64,000 nt of DNA, from positions 3,479,801 to 3,543,800 of the forward strand of contig NC_089312.1 of assembly GCF_036669915.1 (NCBI RefSeq), written 5' to 3'. This stretch comes from Pocillopora verrucosa (Eukaryota > Cnidaria > Anthozoa > Scleractinia > Pocilloporidae). Below the pieces are notes generated by a model. The model was given only the letters and a program-made list of their open reading frames with translations, had not been told where the DNA came from and ran no database searches. The translations under genes were made by a program, and so were the position numbers. The number at the start of each line of letters is the position of its first letter. Position 1 is the first letter of the stretch. This document shows positions 33,655 through 45,160 of this stretch, piece after piece.

Positions 33655-34240
33655 GGTTCACTTTTTAGCTAAGTAAGTAAGAAAATTTTAGTGTATACAA
33701 GAATCAAAGCTACCTTTTTAAGTCAGCGTTTTTAATTTTAGAAGATTTTCCAGGATATTAGTCATTAATTCTACTCTACACTGATACCCTTTCCGTTACA
33801 CTCATTTATAATGGTAACAAGTGGAGTCAAATTCGGTCGGTAACCATACAAGTGATTGACAAAATCGATTTGTCAATCACGCGTATGGTTGCAGATGGAA
33901 TTGGACGACACGAAGTCCTGTTACTAATTAATCAAAACTATGACAACATTTTAGAGAGAAACTAGACATCGGTTATGCGTTTTCAGAAAAAAAAAAAAAA
34001 ACAACAGTTAACTCAGCAAAATGCAAGACAACAGCGCGATGATTGTCTAGAGTTTCCGACAGCAATATATGAAGTCGAATTTCAAGAGGATCAATTGGAG
34101 TCATTCTAACTGATAAAATCCAAAGATAAAACACTTTGTCACAAAAAAGAGACAAATTCAACAAAGGGAATGCAGATTGACAAAAAAATTGTTTTTAGGT
34201 AAAAAAGTAAGAACTGTTTGTTTTCCACCCAGTAAAACGT
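33655..34240. other. Spacer with a small hairpin at 33842-33890
   Basis: AACCATACAAGTGATTGACA pairs with 33868-33890, a 22-bp arm foldback with a 5-bp loop and two mismatches. No gene is seen. Confidence 0.5.
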
Positions 34241-34243
34241 TCT

Positions 34244-34425
34244 TTCCTAAAAATAAAGAGTTTCGCCTCTGCTTACCGGACCTTTCAGGGAAAGGAGGGT
34301 ATTAGGACCCATGCAATGACAGACAGGTCATAGGTCTATATGTTTCCTAAAAATAAAGAGTTTCGCCTCTTCTTACCGGACCTTTCAGGGAAAGGAGGGT
34401 ATTAGGACCCATGCAATGAGTTGGC
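34244..34425. repeat. Tandem duplication of about 101 bp
   Basis: CCTAAAAATAAAGAGTTTCG through ACCCATGCAATGA occurs twice (34247 and 34348) with one substitution (CTCTGC / CTCTTC). The bases between (CAGACAGGTCATAGGTCTAT) resemble ACATATAGACCTATGACCTG of the segmental units, in reverse. Confidence 0.8.
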
Positions 34426-35124
34426 ACAGAAACTCATAAAAAGTCGGCCACCATTAGCATGTGGTATATGATGGATGACAACATTCGCTTTCTTGGAGGA
34501 AGAGGATTATAATAACAAAGGTTTTTCATAAATAGTGAGAAAAGTGAATCACTGATTATGTATCTGCACATAAGCATTTCCCACTGGTCTCACATCTTAA
34601 CTGTAATAAGCTGCTCATCTTCCTTTCAAACGAGGACCCCTGCTGTAAGTAAAGATCCCAGATCCTCAGGAATTCAAGGAAAGGTGAACATTTTGGACTC
34701 ATCACAAAGGCTGACGAGTTCAGGTTAAAAAATGGCAAGGCCTACGATTTTTCAAAGGTTCCTTTCGCCACCCTTGGAAGGGTGCCACAACCCTTTAGCT
34801 TTGAAGTTTCTTTACAAGTATGAGTGCTCTTGTGGGAGTCACATATAGACCTATGACCTGTCTACCACTGCAGTGGAATCATACAAGATTGTGGGTACCT
34901 AACATCTCATTGTTTTTGTACCAACAGCATGATTTGACAGAGGATAATAGGGTAGGGGCAGCGAGTGCTTTTGTAGAAAATCATATTCATTTGGTAGCTG
35001 CAATGTAAACACTGCTTTTTGTTTTCCCAAGAATACTGACACAGACTAACAAGAGGCACTATCATAACATGAGCCCTGCCCATAGGGTAGCCTGTGACAC
35101 TCATTATAATCTAATCTGAATTGA

Positions 35125-35337
35125 TATAGACCAAGTACTGGAGATCATGCCGTGAGAGTGATGGCCCCTTTTGGGGGTGGGATCGAGGTTAATGACAATT
35201 GGACAGCTAGAATATTGGCGGTCGTCATCCCTTTTGTTGTAATTTTATGCCTCATAGTTATTCTTTGTTTTCTTGTGTTGGGTCATAACGTAGAAATGGC
35301 GAAAATAAATGCAGCACCCACTCTGAAGTGGGACTAA
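35125..35337 (+). pseudogene. Membrane ORF in unit B
   Basis: Related to the ORF at 32283-32573 from GGIEVNDNWTARILAVVIPF through a hydrophobic stretch ILCLIVILCFLVLG to a TAA at 35335. The acceptor and Ala-rich start of unit A are missing, replaced by unrelated bases near 35130, so this copy is probably not expressed in the same way. The C-terminal codons again lie inside a hammerhead-like PLE end. Confidence 0.4.
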
Positions 35338-35440
35338 CGCTCGAAACGTTAGCTTTGAAACTCTTTACGGTGGCCAATTTACGTTATCAACTCAGTTGTT
35401 AACGCTTAATTTCCTTGTTATTACTCTTTCACCGACGCGG
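35320..35440 (+). repeat. PLE end with near-complete hammerhead motif, unit B
   Basis: CTGAAGT (35323-35329), a stem-loop GGGAC-TAAC-GCTC, GAAAC (35343-35347) and GTT then AGC. Only core position 9 (U for A) departs from consensus. The membrane ORF stop TAA (35335-35337) lies in the stem II loop. Confidence 0.65.
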
Positions 35441-36284
35441 CATCATAGTTTATTTAGAAACTTACCCACTGTATTCATCTGAACATGAGGCCGGTCATTA
35501 TTTTTCGCTTGGGTTAAGGGGGGGTGGTAGGTAAGGTAGGTAGGTAAGACTTAATTTAATGAGGGTAACATTTGACAGTAATAAAACTGATAACCTAATT
35601 GCCCTTAAAAAACAAAACAGCAAACGTTCGACCACCTTCCTTACTTCTCTTGTATCGAAGGAAACTTAAGTTAAGATTATAGAAACGGGTTGATCTAATA
35701 TATAGATTTAGCCAGGCCTAAAAGCATACTATTAGTAGTGTAACGATAGGATTTTCAGTCATCAAGTTTGTATGCTAGCTTAAAAAATATACAAAATTCA
35801 ATGTGGAAACTGCGAGAATTTGCTAAGCTCAGCAAAGCGTACATGCTACCAGTTCCAATTGAGTCAGCCGTAAACAGTTCTTATTTGATCATAACTGTAA
35901 TTAGTGTTAAACTGTCACCGTCGCCTGTCGTGGCCTTTTGTTCAGTTTTTATCCACCTGAGCTTTTTGGAAGTGATTAATCTTGTAAATGACGAAATTCC
36001 TTTCTTGCCAATCGTTGTATTAGATTACGTGATCTTTCAGGAAATTAGCAGCATTACCTAATCCTTTGTACCTGTGTTGTAAATTTTTCATTCGTCAGGG
36101 CCAGGTCAGGTCAGGTTAGAAAAATCAGTGGTTGGGAAAAGCTTAGTTTTACTTGCAGATTATTGCATTAAGTCATTGTCTCAAGCATCGTCAACAGCCG
36201 TAATAGATTCCGGCCTTCCCGCAGCCAGCGAGTGTTCCAAAGAAAAGCTCTTTCCAAAAGAAGTTTATTCAGTTATTTCCCCGT

Positions 36285-36785
36285 CCTTCTGTTTATTTAT
36301 CAAGGAAAAAAATCGAAATAGTTTACAGCGTGAAAGAGGCGGAGGAGTGACAAAACCAGGGAGGTTTGATTTGGGTTGCGTAAAAAACGCGTTCTTTACG
36401 CACTCTCGCGCGGGAGGTGGAAGGTTTTAGCCAATGAACGGACTTACATTAAACGTCTTGAGAAGCGTCTTGAGAAGCGTGTGTTGCCTTTCCGATGTCA
36501 TCGGGAAATAATAAGACTAGCTAGTCTTACCGAATAAAAGCTATTAACCAGGGTTTCCAATGAAAAAAAGCCGCTTACCGGTAGTCTACCGCCACCTAAA
36601 AGATCATTTGCCGCCGTCTGTTTAGCCTGCGAGCAAGCTCATTCGATATTGACGTGTCTGTGCCTTCCTCGTCTTCAAACACTAGGGATCATTCATGGTT
36701 TTACTTTTTGTTTTTCAGATTGTGTCTAGTCTGCGGGTTCAATAAGCCTGTTGCTATTTTGGGATATTTTTTTTCGTCGTCTTTT
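36285..36785. other. Spacer, no gene seen
   Basis: Contains GCGTCTTGAGAA twice in tandem near 36455 and no coding motif. It ends in a strong pyrimidine tract that leads to the acceptor of the exon at 36792. Confidence 0.45.
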
Positions 36786-36791
36786 TTTCAG

Positions 36792-37046
36792 ACCCATGCC
36801 TCAATCTGTACATTTTCTAGCTTGTTTATGTAAGACAACAGTTCCTGATACTTACGGCCTTTTACTGTACTGTTATCCAAACTTTAAAAGAGCTGAGGTG
36901 GAAACGAAATTGTTAAGCTATGACATACCTTACCAAGGTGAAGGAAAGTCAAGGGAGCCTGCTTGTGTCGGGGATGGAATTGTGGTTTCCCCGTTAGCGC
37001 TTGATTTTGTGAGGGAGTCTGAAAGGAATGAAAAGGTAGTTCTCAG
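36792..37046 (+). CDS. Internal exon of an unknown host gene
   Basis: 255 bp, flanked by a T-rich tract with TTTTTTTCAG and by a perfect donor CTCAG|GTAAGT. It is open in one frame with phase 2 on both sides, so it is symmetric. It encodes 85 residues including YGLLLYCYPNFKRAEVETKL and VSPLALDFVRESERNEK. I do not recognise a domain. It lies upstream of the death-domain-like ORF on the same strand; a link between the two is possible but not shown. Confidence 0.4.
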
Positions 37047-37283
37047 GTAAGTTATTCATTTTCTTTGAAAAGTTTGTCACGATAAAGCACGGTAAGGCTA
37101 AGAGGCTTGACTAACCAAATTACCTCTTGACACTCTAACTCCCAAGATCCGATTGTTAAATCTCCCCTCAGCTGCAACAGATTTCCTTGTAAATTAACTA
37201 TGAGAATTTAGTGTTTGACCAAGACTATAACTTCTACCCGATCAGTTTGAATATTCTCATTACCTGTTTGCTGGATAAGTATA

Positions 37284-37449
37284 GGTAATCACATGAGGCC
37301 AAGTACTATTAAGGATTAATTGCACGAGAGTTATCAAAATTTTCCAAAATTGCCCGAGTCGCGAAGCGACGAGGGCAATTTGGAAAATTTTGAAAACTCA
37401 AGTGCAATTAATCCTTAATAGTACGAGGTCTCATGGGATTACTTGTTTA
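37284..37449. mobile_element. Foldback MITE of about 165 bp
   Basis: Arms of about 80 bp meet at GTCGCGAAGCGAC (37358-37370). TACTATTAAGGATTAATTGC on the left pairs with GCAATTAATCCTTAATAGTA on the right. Outer arm parts (GGTAATCACATGAGGCC / GTCTCATGGGATTACTT) are more diverged. No coding capacity. Confidence 0.8.
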
Positions 37450-38190
37450 TCAATAAAGGGCAAAATTTATACGAAGGAAAATCACGCGCGCAGTCTATTT
37501 TTATCTGGGAAGCAACGGATTAGCAATGCAACGGATTAGCCAATCATTAACAGGTAATCATGCCCTCTCTTGATTACTAAAAATGCCCTCGATTAAGAAA
37601 AAAATGCCCTCTCTCTCAACCAATCAGCGCTCAGTAATTTTGCCCTTTATTGATAATATATGATATTATAGGGAGAAGTTACATGTTAATCACTTCCGAG
37701 AGAAAAGAACAAACCTGGCAGGTTTTATACATTTTTATGAATCGCTTCCACAGATCATTGACATTTCTGATAGTTTGTTTATTTGTTCAATTATCTTGTG
37801 AGAAAGTTATATATATATAGGGTACTCTTGACTTAATTCATTAGTTTTTGTGCAAGTTACACCTTGGTAACAGGGTTCAAAGCTCCACATTCATCGGGTT
37901 GAATATGAGTGGGGGGGAGGGGGGGGGCGTTTTCTTACAAAGGTTTCTTACAAATGAAATATCTGACAACAGTGACATGGCTTTGATTGTTCGCGTGGAC
38001 TGCGAAAGTGTTCCAACGGTGAAGTTCTCCAAAGGCGAAGAGCTGCCAAAACTACTCTTTGAAGTGCCGATCTTAAAGACTCGAGCAGCATCTGCGGTAC
38101 AGATAGGATCGTCTAGTAAATGTTTCTTTAAGAGCAATATTCAATTGAGTGTCAAAAGTAATCCGAGTTTTTATTAGTTTTACTTCACTT
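37450..38190. other. Spacer with an open but unassigned ORF
   Basis: A 109-codon ORF (37848-38177) includes FLTNEISDNSDMALIVRVDC and LPKLLFEVPILKTRAAS. It has no motif I know, a poly-G block in its start, and no clear splice sites. It might contain an exon from about 37935 onward. Confidence 0.35.
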
Positions 38191-38196
38191 CGCTCT

Positions 38197-38452
38197 GTTA
38201 TTGGTCCAGAAAACCCGCGTCTCTCTCTCAACCAATCAGATGCAAAACTGAAAAAAACCTCGACTTAGTTACGTGGGTTTTCCGCGCTTTAGGCAGATTG
38301 GTTGGCTTTGCTTCGACTTCTTATTGGTCCAGAGAACCCGTGTCTCTCTCTCAATCAATCAGATGCAAAACTGAAAGAAATCTTGACTTAGTTACGCGGG
38401 TTTTCCCGCGCTTTAGGCAGATTGGTTGGTTTTGCTTTGAATTCTCATTGGC
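38197..38452. repeat. Tandem duplication of about 124 bp
   Basis: TTATTGGTCCAGAAAACCCG through TTTAGGCAGATTGGTTGG occurs twice (about 38198 and 38322) with a few substitutions. ATTGG / CCAAT boxes recur in both units, a pattern often seen in promoters. Confidence 0.75.
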
Positions 38453-38579
38453 GCTTAAAGGTATTTTCCTTGTTCTGTTTGGCTGTTGTGATTCCTTTGT
38501 TTTTGGTTTTACGACAATAAACTTTACAACACTCCACTCTTATTCGTGACCTAAACCAACACTTATTATTAGTACAGTA

Positions 38580-39180
38580 GCTTACTATACGTAACAGTGG
38601 GCGTAGTACCTAAGGAAAGACCTGCACTTGGTGAGTGAGCCTTGAAAATCACTCGATAGAAGTGGGGGTTGGTCCTAAAACCACGCATTGGATTTCTTGT
38701 TTTTTCGCAATTAGTAAGGTCACTAGCCAAGGTGGCAGGGTGCAGCTTTGATTGATTCGGGACCAGTCACTATTTATCTCCGGGGGAGGGGTCTGTGGAT
38801 TTTGGTTAAGTCGCGAAAAAATGAACCTGATTCCCCCTCTTTATTGTTATGATCTCCCTCCCCCCCATCGATGGCAGTTTATTGACAGTTGATTTTCTAT
38901 ATAACCCCCTATGTACTCTGTTGACGACAACTGATCCACCCTCAGTTTCCCCCGAAAATCGTGTGATCCTTCCCAAAAAAATTTCATCCGCATGCTAACC
39001 CCCCCCCCCCTCTCACCTCCGCGATAAATAATTACTGGTGCCTTAGCGAAAACCCAAAAGAGAAAAGGGTCAGTAGCATACATATTTTGTCAGGTGTTCT
39101 AACTGTCGTTGATCTGAGGAGTATTCCCCTCTCCGTCATCATCTACCTTTGAACTATCTCAAAATATACCGTGTCTGGTT
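38580..39180. other. Spacer; includes diverged GATCCCCC-type repeat
   Basis: 38790-39040 is a distant copy of the repeats at 33355 and 39665 and includes a run of 11 C at 39000-39011. No gene is seen. Confidence 0.5.
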
Positions 39181-39190
39181 TTTTTTGCAG

Positions 39191-39468
39191 TCAAAGATGG
39201 TGAACCAGATGATGTTGAATAATTTGACATGGCTAAGAAAATCCCTCAACTGTGGAGAAAACTCGGACGTATTTTAAGAGTTCCACGGGAAAATCTAAAC
39301 GAGTTTGGTGTAAATTACAGGGACGATGCCTATGAAAGGGCTTTTCAAGTACTATCGTGCTGGAGGGAAAATTCAACTGATGGTGCAATTTCAAGGTACC
39401 AAGTATTGTTCGATGCCTTGACCAAAATTGGCCGCAGTGATTTGGCCAAAAAGGACTGTTGTTACTGA
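39191..39468 (+). pseudogene. Death-domain-like ORF
   Basis: An acceptor TTTTTTTTGCAG precedes an open stretch that reads KDGEPDDVE, then TAA at 39220-39222, then FDMAKKIPQLWRKLGRILRV onward to a stop at 39466. From the Met at 39229 the 79 residues fit a death fold: W..LGR.L.V near the start, a middle AYERAFQVLSCWRE (A...L..W) and a C-terminal FDALTKIGRSDLAKK (AL..IGR.DLA). Death domains pair receptors or NACHT proteins with signalling adaptors. The in-frame TAA means either a short protein from 39229 or a damaged exon. Confidence 0.6.
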
Positions 39469-39659
39469 TCCAGGTCCGGTGGTTTCGACGAAAGAAAAAT
39501 TTACCAGCCGGTAGTGAGATTACTTTATATGAAGATTTTTACATAGATCTAATTCATATTCGCGTGAACGTAAAAGAGCGGTCAGTGTTTGTCATAACAA
39601 TTGTTTTCGGTTGGTTGGGGGGGGGGGATGTTGGTTGTGTCAAAATGAAATTTATCTGA

Positions 39660-39955
39660 TTTCTCTCCCCCCCTTTTTCCCGCTATAAGGCTCTGTAATA
39701 TTCTAACGACCCCGTCTCTCATTAGCAATCAATTTTCTATCATCCCTTCTTTTAACTCAGTTAACCCGCTCTGTTCCCCTCTGAAAACCATGTGATCCCC
39801 TAAAACTCCCCAACCCCCCCCTCCCGCCACCTCCTAGCGATGAGTAAGACTGGTTCCTAAACTGGTGAAAAAAAAGGAGAACGCAGTTTTCTTACGAAAC
39901 TGAGTGAACTGCAGTCATTTTTTTATTGTGAGGGAAGTTTACATTTAACCAAGAA
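39660..39955. repeat. Dispersed GATCCCCC-rich repeat, copy 2
   Basis: Matches 33355-33650: GCTATAAGGCTCTGTAATAT at the start, AACCATGTGATCCCC in the middle, GAGTAAGACTGGTTCCTAAA near the end. Confidence 0.65.
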
Positions 39956-39959
39956 AACC

Positions 39960-42180
39960 TTGTTAGTGTAAAAAAGAACCATAGCTCTTTTTTATAGTTC
40001 AGCGTTTTTAATTTTAGAGGATTTTTCTGGATTTTGTTCATTTATTCTACTCTAAATATTCGTGTATGGTCTTTGAACTGTATAGTTGCTGTACTTACCA
40101 CTTTTAAATGATTTCGTGACCTTTTGTTTCTATATTATCGTAGGAATTTCTACAGCAGATACTTCCATTCACTCTACTCAAATTTTAACTGTACATAGCA
40201 ATATTTCGTCAGCGAAAGTGCTCACAATATTTAAATTTGTAAATACTGAGTAAGGCTATGAATAATGTGAAGGTGAAGGACTCGCTACAGTACCAGACTC
40301 ATGAGGATGAAATAGTCGAAATGTGCCAGCGATAAAGTGCCAAAATTTCCTAAAAGTCCCACACGAAGTAGCAAAGCTCTTCAGTTTTGAGAAAGGAAGT
40401 GTTTCTGGTGGAAAGCAAACTGTCTCTAATTTTCTATCTAAAAACTAATTTTTTTTCTAATCAGCAATCCTTTTGTTTAATTTTATTCTTTTTTTTGACA
40501 AGAAGTGCTTTACCTTTGAGTGTTTGTAGCTGATCATGAAATGACTTTAATTGATGCTCTTGAAATACGACCTCGTCTATTGCCTCTGATTTCAACGTCT
40601 AATTTTTATTTGAGACAATATCATAATATAAATGAAAAAAAAATACGATTAGTCACTTTGTCTCATTTTTTTAATGGAATCCATCAGCACTCTTAGATTA
40701 CAACAAAATTATAAAAAGACATCTACAGTGAACCTATGGGGTTTGTGAAGTTACTGTACTCGTGTTTGTCTTACACTGAGCTCATATTTGCTGTCCCGAG
40801 GTATTTACCTTTAATTCTCAGGACCTGACTGTTAATTCTCCCCTCTGGCTGTTACACATTCACTTGCTTATTAGTTACGAGAATTTGGTGTCAAATCAAG
40901 ATAACAATTTCTATCTGATAAGTGTGAGTATTCTTAATACCTGTTCGCTAAAGAAGGTATAGTTATTATCGGGAGAAGTTAGAGGGTTTGCGAAGCAAAC
41001 TGCAGGAAGAAACATAACACCAAGATAGTGCTCAGTTTGATAAACTGTATTATGTTAGAGTACTGCTTGGTAATTTCCTTCCCCTTCCACGTCATTTGAC
41101 ATTTGACCTCTAATATTGGCGATTATATTGACCGATAACGGTAAATGTCGTGTATGCCTTAGCAATATAGAAGATTTTGTTCAGATCAAGATGGTGAGTT
41201 ATTGACCAACCTCAGTTTGTTGCTGTTGTCAGTGTTTTTTATTATTATTTTAGTTTAAATAGACAAAGTCGAGTTGCATTTACAAAAAACAAACAGACAA
41301 AAAAACACAAAACTCTGCTTAGTCGACATCCAGCCATGTTGGTTTGGGCCTCGCTATTTACCAGTAATATATCAAATACTTACATTAAGGACGTGTGTGC
41401 TCATTTTAGAAATGCTTGCGATCGGACACTTCCTCACCTTCCCCTCCTCGTATTATTTTGTAATGGTACCTCCTTAAATGGTAATTCGGGTTCCATGAAA
41501 CCTTGTGCGCCTTGCTCATTTTCCCGCTCAAACTGTAAATTGTAGCGTGTTTTAGAGATGAAATGTACGAAGCTCGGAAAGATGAAATGAACAAATTTCG
41601 TCGTGAATGGATTGACTTCCGATAGAACACAGAGCCTAGATGTATCTGTCCCAGCGTGGTGAAGCAATCTAATTTCGGAATTGAATCAAAATCGGGTAAG
41701 TATCACATAATTATATGCGAAAGCTTTCTATTAGCCGATCAAAGAGAAAGGCAATAGCCAAATCGGCTGATCTGGCGACAATAGCGTGTTTATCCCCGGC
41801 ACGTTTTTCTGCTAATCAATATATGGCTAGGTGTTGATTCAATTCGAGTATGGCATGTCATTTATTTGCCTATTCATTGTCGCTTGCCACAAGAAGTGGA
41901 AGCCCCTTAGCAGCTTGAACAGTACCACATGAGATGTAGAAGATCTGAAGTCTGCGATGTTGCCAGAAACGAGGTTCCCTTTAATCCACTTGTAAAACTT
42001 AGACACGTAAAAATATTTTTGCCTTTTCACACATCACGAATATTATCAACAATTCTTTCACGTTCGCGCGAAATTTAAGACGATCAAGTTTCGCATAAAC
42101 TGTGATAAAAACCAAATTCACGACTTGCTATTTTCCTGTGTGTAGCCTCGTAATGCATGATGAGCTTTATGCTGGAAAAA
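39960..42180. other. Intergenic, no gene seen
   Basis: 40800-40990 resembles 37130-37280 (TCTCCCCTC.GCTG, GAGAATTT.GTGT, CTGTT.GCT blocks), a diverged repeat. Short ORFs at 41274-41667 on both strands lack motifs. Confidence 0.45.
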
Positions 42181-42186
42181 ATATTA

Positions 42187-42238
42187 TGCTAATTAGCTGG
42201 CTGCACATTGAATGTGCAGCCAGCTAATTTGCATAAGT
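42187..42238. repeat. Near-perfect palindrome
   Basis: TTAGCTGGCTGCACATT and AATGTGCAGCCAGCTAA are perfect 17-bp arms separated by one G. The outer bases TTATGCTAA / TTTGCATAA extend the pairing. It could form a cruciform or be a minimal MITE. Confidence 0.85.
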
Positions 42239-42244
42239 AATTCA

Positions 42245-45070
42245 AGCCAAGGTTTATGCCTCTGGGTGGCATAAGGTGTTTGCTAAACACTCTAGGAGAT
42301 CCGATAATGGCTACAAAATAGTTAATAAAGCTCTTTTTGACTGAATTGGAAAAAACCGCAACTTCCAACAATTACATTTCTAATCATTTTCCAGATACAA
42401 CACTACTTTGTTTGCACATTGTCCCAAAACAAGAGTCCAGTGAAATGCCTCGAAGAAACTTAATGGGTCTTATTAGAAATAGCCTTAGGGGTAGTATGCT
42501 AAGCCTATTTTCTTTGTAGAAACAATGCATGTCTTAAAGAAGACAACAGTAAATCGTTAACACAAGGTCCACAAATAGTCTTGGCCAAATGACACAGCAA
42601 AATATAACAGGAACAATTTGAAACATGTAAAAAGAAGAAATTCAAAAATGATCTAAAAAGTGGCACTGCTAAAGCTGATTAATCACCTCATGATGGAAGG
42701 TCTATATGTAGTGAATGCGACGAACCTGGTCATAGTCATGCTGGTTGTGGGTTTGAATATTTAAAGTTGAGAAACTGTTTTGATTAGATAATCCAGATGT
42801 TGCTTTCAGCTGATGGTCTCAAGGTCCAGCATAATACAAGTATTCTTATAATGACCTTTTACATGCAAAGATTTTGGAATGGCATTTTTAGCTTTTCCAA
42901 AGGGAACACTCTTGCAACATCAACTATAACAGGGTAGAAGCTGGTCCTTATGTTTCTCTTAAACATTGTGACTGCATTTTAGGTCATTGTGGGCAAATTC
43001 ACACTTGAAAATATGGTCTGATGCGATCGCTGTGTAAGGAGGGTAAAAAAAATAGGCCTCCATGATGAGATTGTGCCAAGTGATTCCAATCTAAGATTTA
43101 TTGTGTTTTCTTAATTGAAGTATTTATCATCAGGTAAACCTTTAACTTATAATCAAAAGGTTTAAGTAACTGCATAGACCAGGACGTAAAAAATTAATAT
43201 TTTTTTCTGATAGCCACTTGGCTCTTAAATTCATCAAAGTGGTAGCCAATTCAAAAAAAGTTGGTCGCCATTTTGAAAGACAAACAAAACCTTTTTTTTA
43301 CACTGTCATCTTTCTAGATATTAAGTTAGGGAAAAGATCTTTAACATACTACAAAGGGGACACTAGGATGGATGATATGCAATGTTTAAGCTCACCTAAA
43401 TCCAAGGTGGCGTCTAGTTATTGATTGAGATGCATCTGCTGCGTTTTGGAAACAAACTTAAGGAGGAAGTTTGCCGCGGATTTGTCTTTGCAAATCTTTT
43501 TAATTTACTATATCTCTAGGTAAGGTTATGATGAAACATTCTAGTCGCCAATTTGGCAACTAATTTTCAGGATTTGGTCACCAAAGTGAAAAATTTAGTC
43601 GCATTGGCGCCTGTATTAGGCGCAATTTCACACCCTAGACACCTACCAACTGAAAGCGTTAATGTAATTCTCTATATTTATGACAGAAATGATAGTGCCT
43701 CTGTAGAATGCATGCTTCAAATTTTATGTTATTTATATAACATTGAAATGGTATGTTTTTGGAAAGTGCTGAAGGTACCGATTGATCAAACAACCTTTTT
43801 GTTGTATTTATTATACTTATAATTTATTACCAAACCTTCAGTATTAAAATTTCACTGTAAAGTACGACCTGATTCTAATATTCAGCAAGAAACACTTCTT
43901 GTACATACCAAAATAAATAATATTTACGTAATTCAGCCTATGATAAGAAAGTGTATTACAAAAGTGCTAAACTAGCACTGTAGTTGCAAATGTCTTTACG
44001 TGCTTAATTTGTCTCATTGACAAAACAAAATGAAACAAATTGATCCAAAGCTCAAAGCAAAGTGAAGAAAAGTGATTAAGACATAGAAGATGATCGTAAC
44101 TGAATCATGTTGTCTTAAACAGAAAATAAACTTGATCTAAACTTCATCAGATGCAATCCATGACAACTTCAAAGCAATCAAAGTGTGTAATTATGCGAAC
44201 TGCACTCCACTGTGGTTGGTGCATGTATATGAGCATTGTTTTCCATTGTCTCATTTTGACCCAAGTCTCTCTCTCAGGAAAACTTGCTCTCAACTACGCA
44301 TCTGTAGAATAATTTATGCATACCTAATGAATCACACACTTTGATCATGTTGAAGTCCTAATGCTGCTGAAACCTGAACTAGGGGAAAATAATAAATTAA
44401 GCCCAAAATATACAAAATGCACAGTAAAACCTTACATGTGAAACAAAGGAAGCACACAATTTAAGACTAATTTACATTAAAATACAAGAATGCAAAAACT
44501 AAGCAAAGCAGGAACAAAGACAAATATGTAATTGCTTGTAATCCTGGTGCCCATAATCCTCTGAGCCCTGAGTTGTATTGAGCAGCATAGGAACAAGCTG
44601 ATTCACACTGAGCATGAATTGACAGAGCTCAAAACGACTGTGGGTGTGAAACAACTGCACACTAAATGAACAATGCTTTATTTTGTTGTTATGGAAACAA
44701 AGAACCCTTCATTCCTTTGTTATTGAAAGGAACAATGCTTTTGGAGTTTATACTCAAACATTTAAATTCTGATCATGTGATTGATTTCTGTGTAGTCAAA
44801 GTCTGCATGTTGTCAGTAACCAACACTGCTTGAGTGATAAAGATTTTGCAATTTTACAAAATGTCCATTGGTATGTAACAAGTATATTATATTATAGAAA
44901 CAAACAATGCTTTTAGAGTCATATTTTAATTCTGATCATCATCCTCATGGTGTTGTCAGAAATGTACAGCACTTTTAATTAGTGATAAAGATTTCTCAAC
45001 AACATGCCTATTTACAATCTTTAAGTCTGATCTTTAAAGTAATTGTTTCTACCGGCAACATGATTCAAGT
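42245..45070. other. Intergenic or 5' intron, no gene seen
   Basis: AT-rich. ORFs at 42337, 43218 and 43553 are short and lack motifs. The glycosyltransferase exon downstream is preceded by a splice acceptor, so part of this stretch may be its first intron. Confidence 0.4.
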
Positions 45071-45074
45071 TCAT

Positions 45075-45160
45075 GCGACATGACTAAAAGTTTAAGGTGA
45101 CTTGACTACAGCTTTGGGTGATATGACTGCAGGTGAGATGACTTTCAGGTGACTTGACTG
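45075..45160 (+). promoter_or_regulatory. Iterated GGTGAnnTGACT motif upstream of the glycosyltransferase
   Basis: Five copies of a 12-bp word: GCGACATGACT near 45075, GGTGACTTGACT near 45096, GGTGATATGACT near 45117, GGTGAGATGACT near 45132 and GGTGACTTGACT near 45148. Each contains TGACT, a half AP-1-like site. It could be a cis-regulatory cluster or a decayed minisatellite. Confidence 0.35.

Larger units (their letters stand above)
34759..36280. repeat. Segmental duplication, unit B
   Basis: Copy of unit A (31433-33320), offset about 3.3 kb at the left edge and about 2.85 kb after unit A's MITE. It is diverged by scattered substitutions and indels. The membrane ORF, PLE end and downstream tail keep the same order. 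Confidence 0.85.

Noticed and set aside
35768..36061. 97-codon ORF in unit B
   Set aside because: The matching stretch in unit A has several stops, so no coding constraint is visible.
37848..38177. 109-codon ORF as a gene
   Set aside because: Its start runs through a poly-G tract and no domain or splice sites support it, although part could be an exon.
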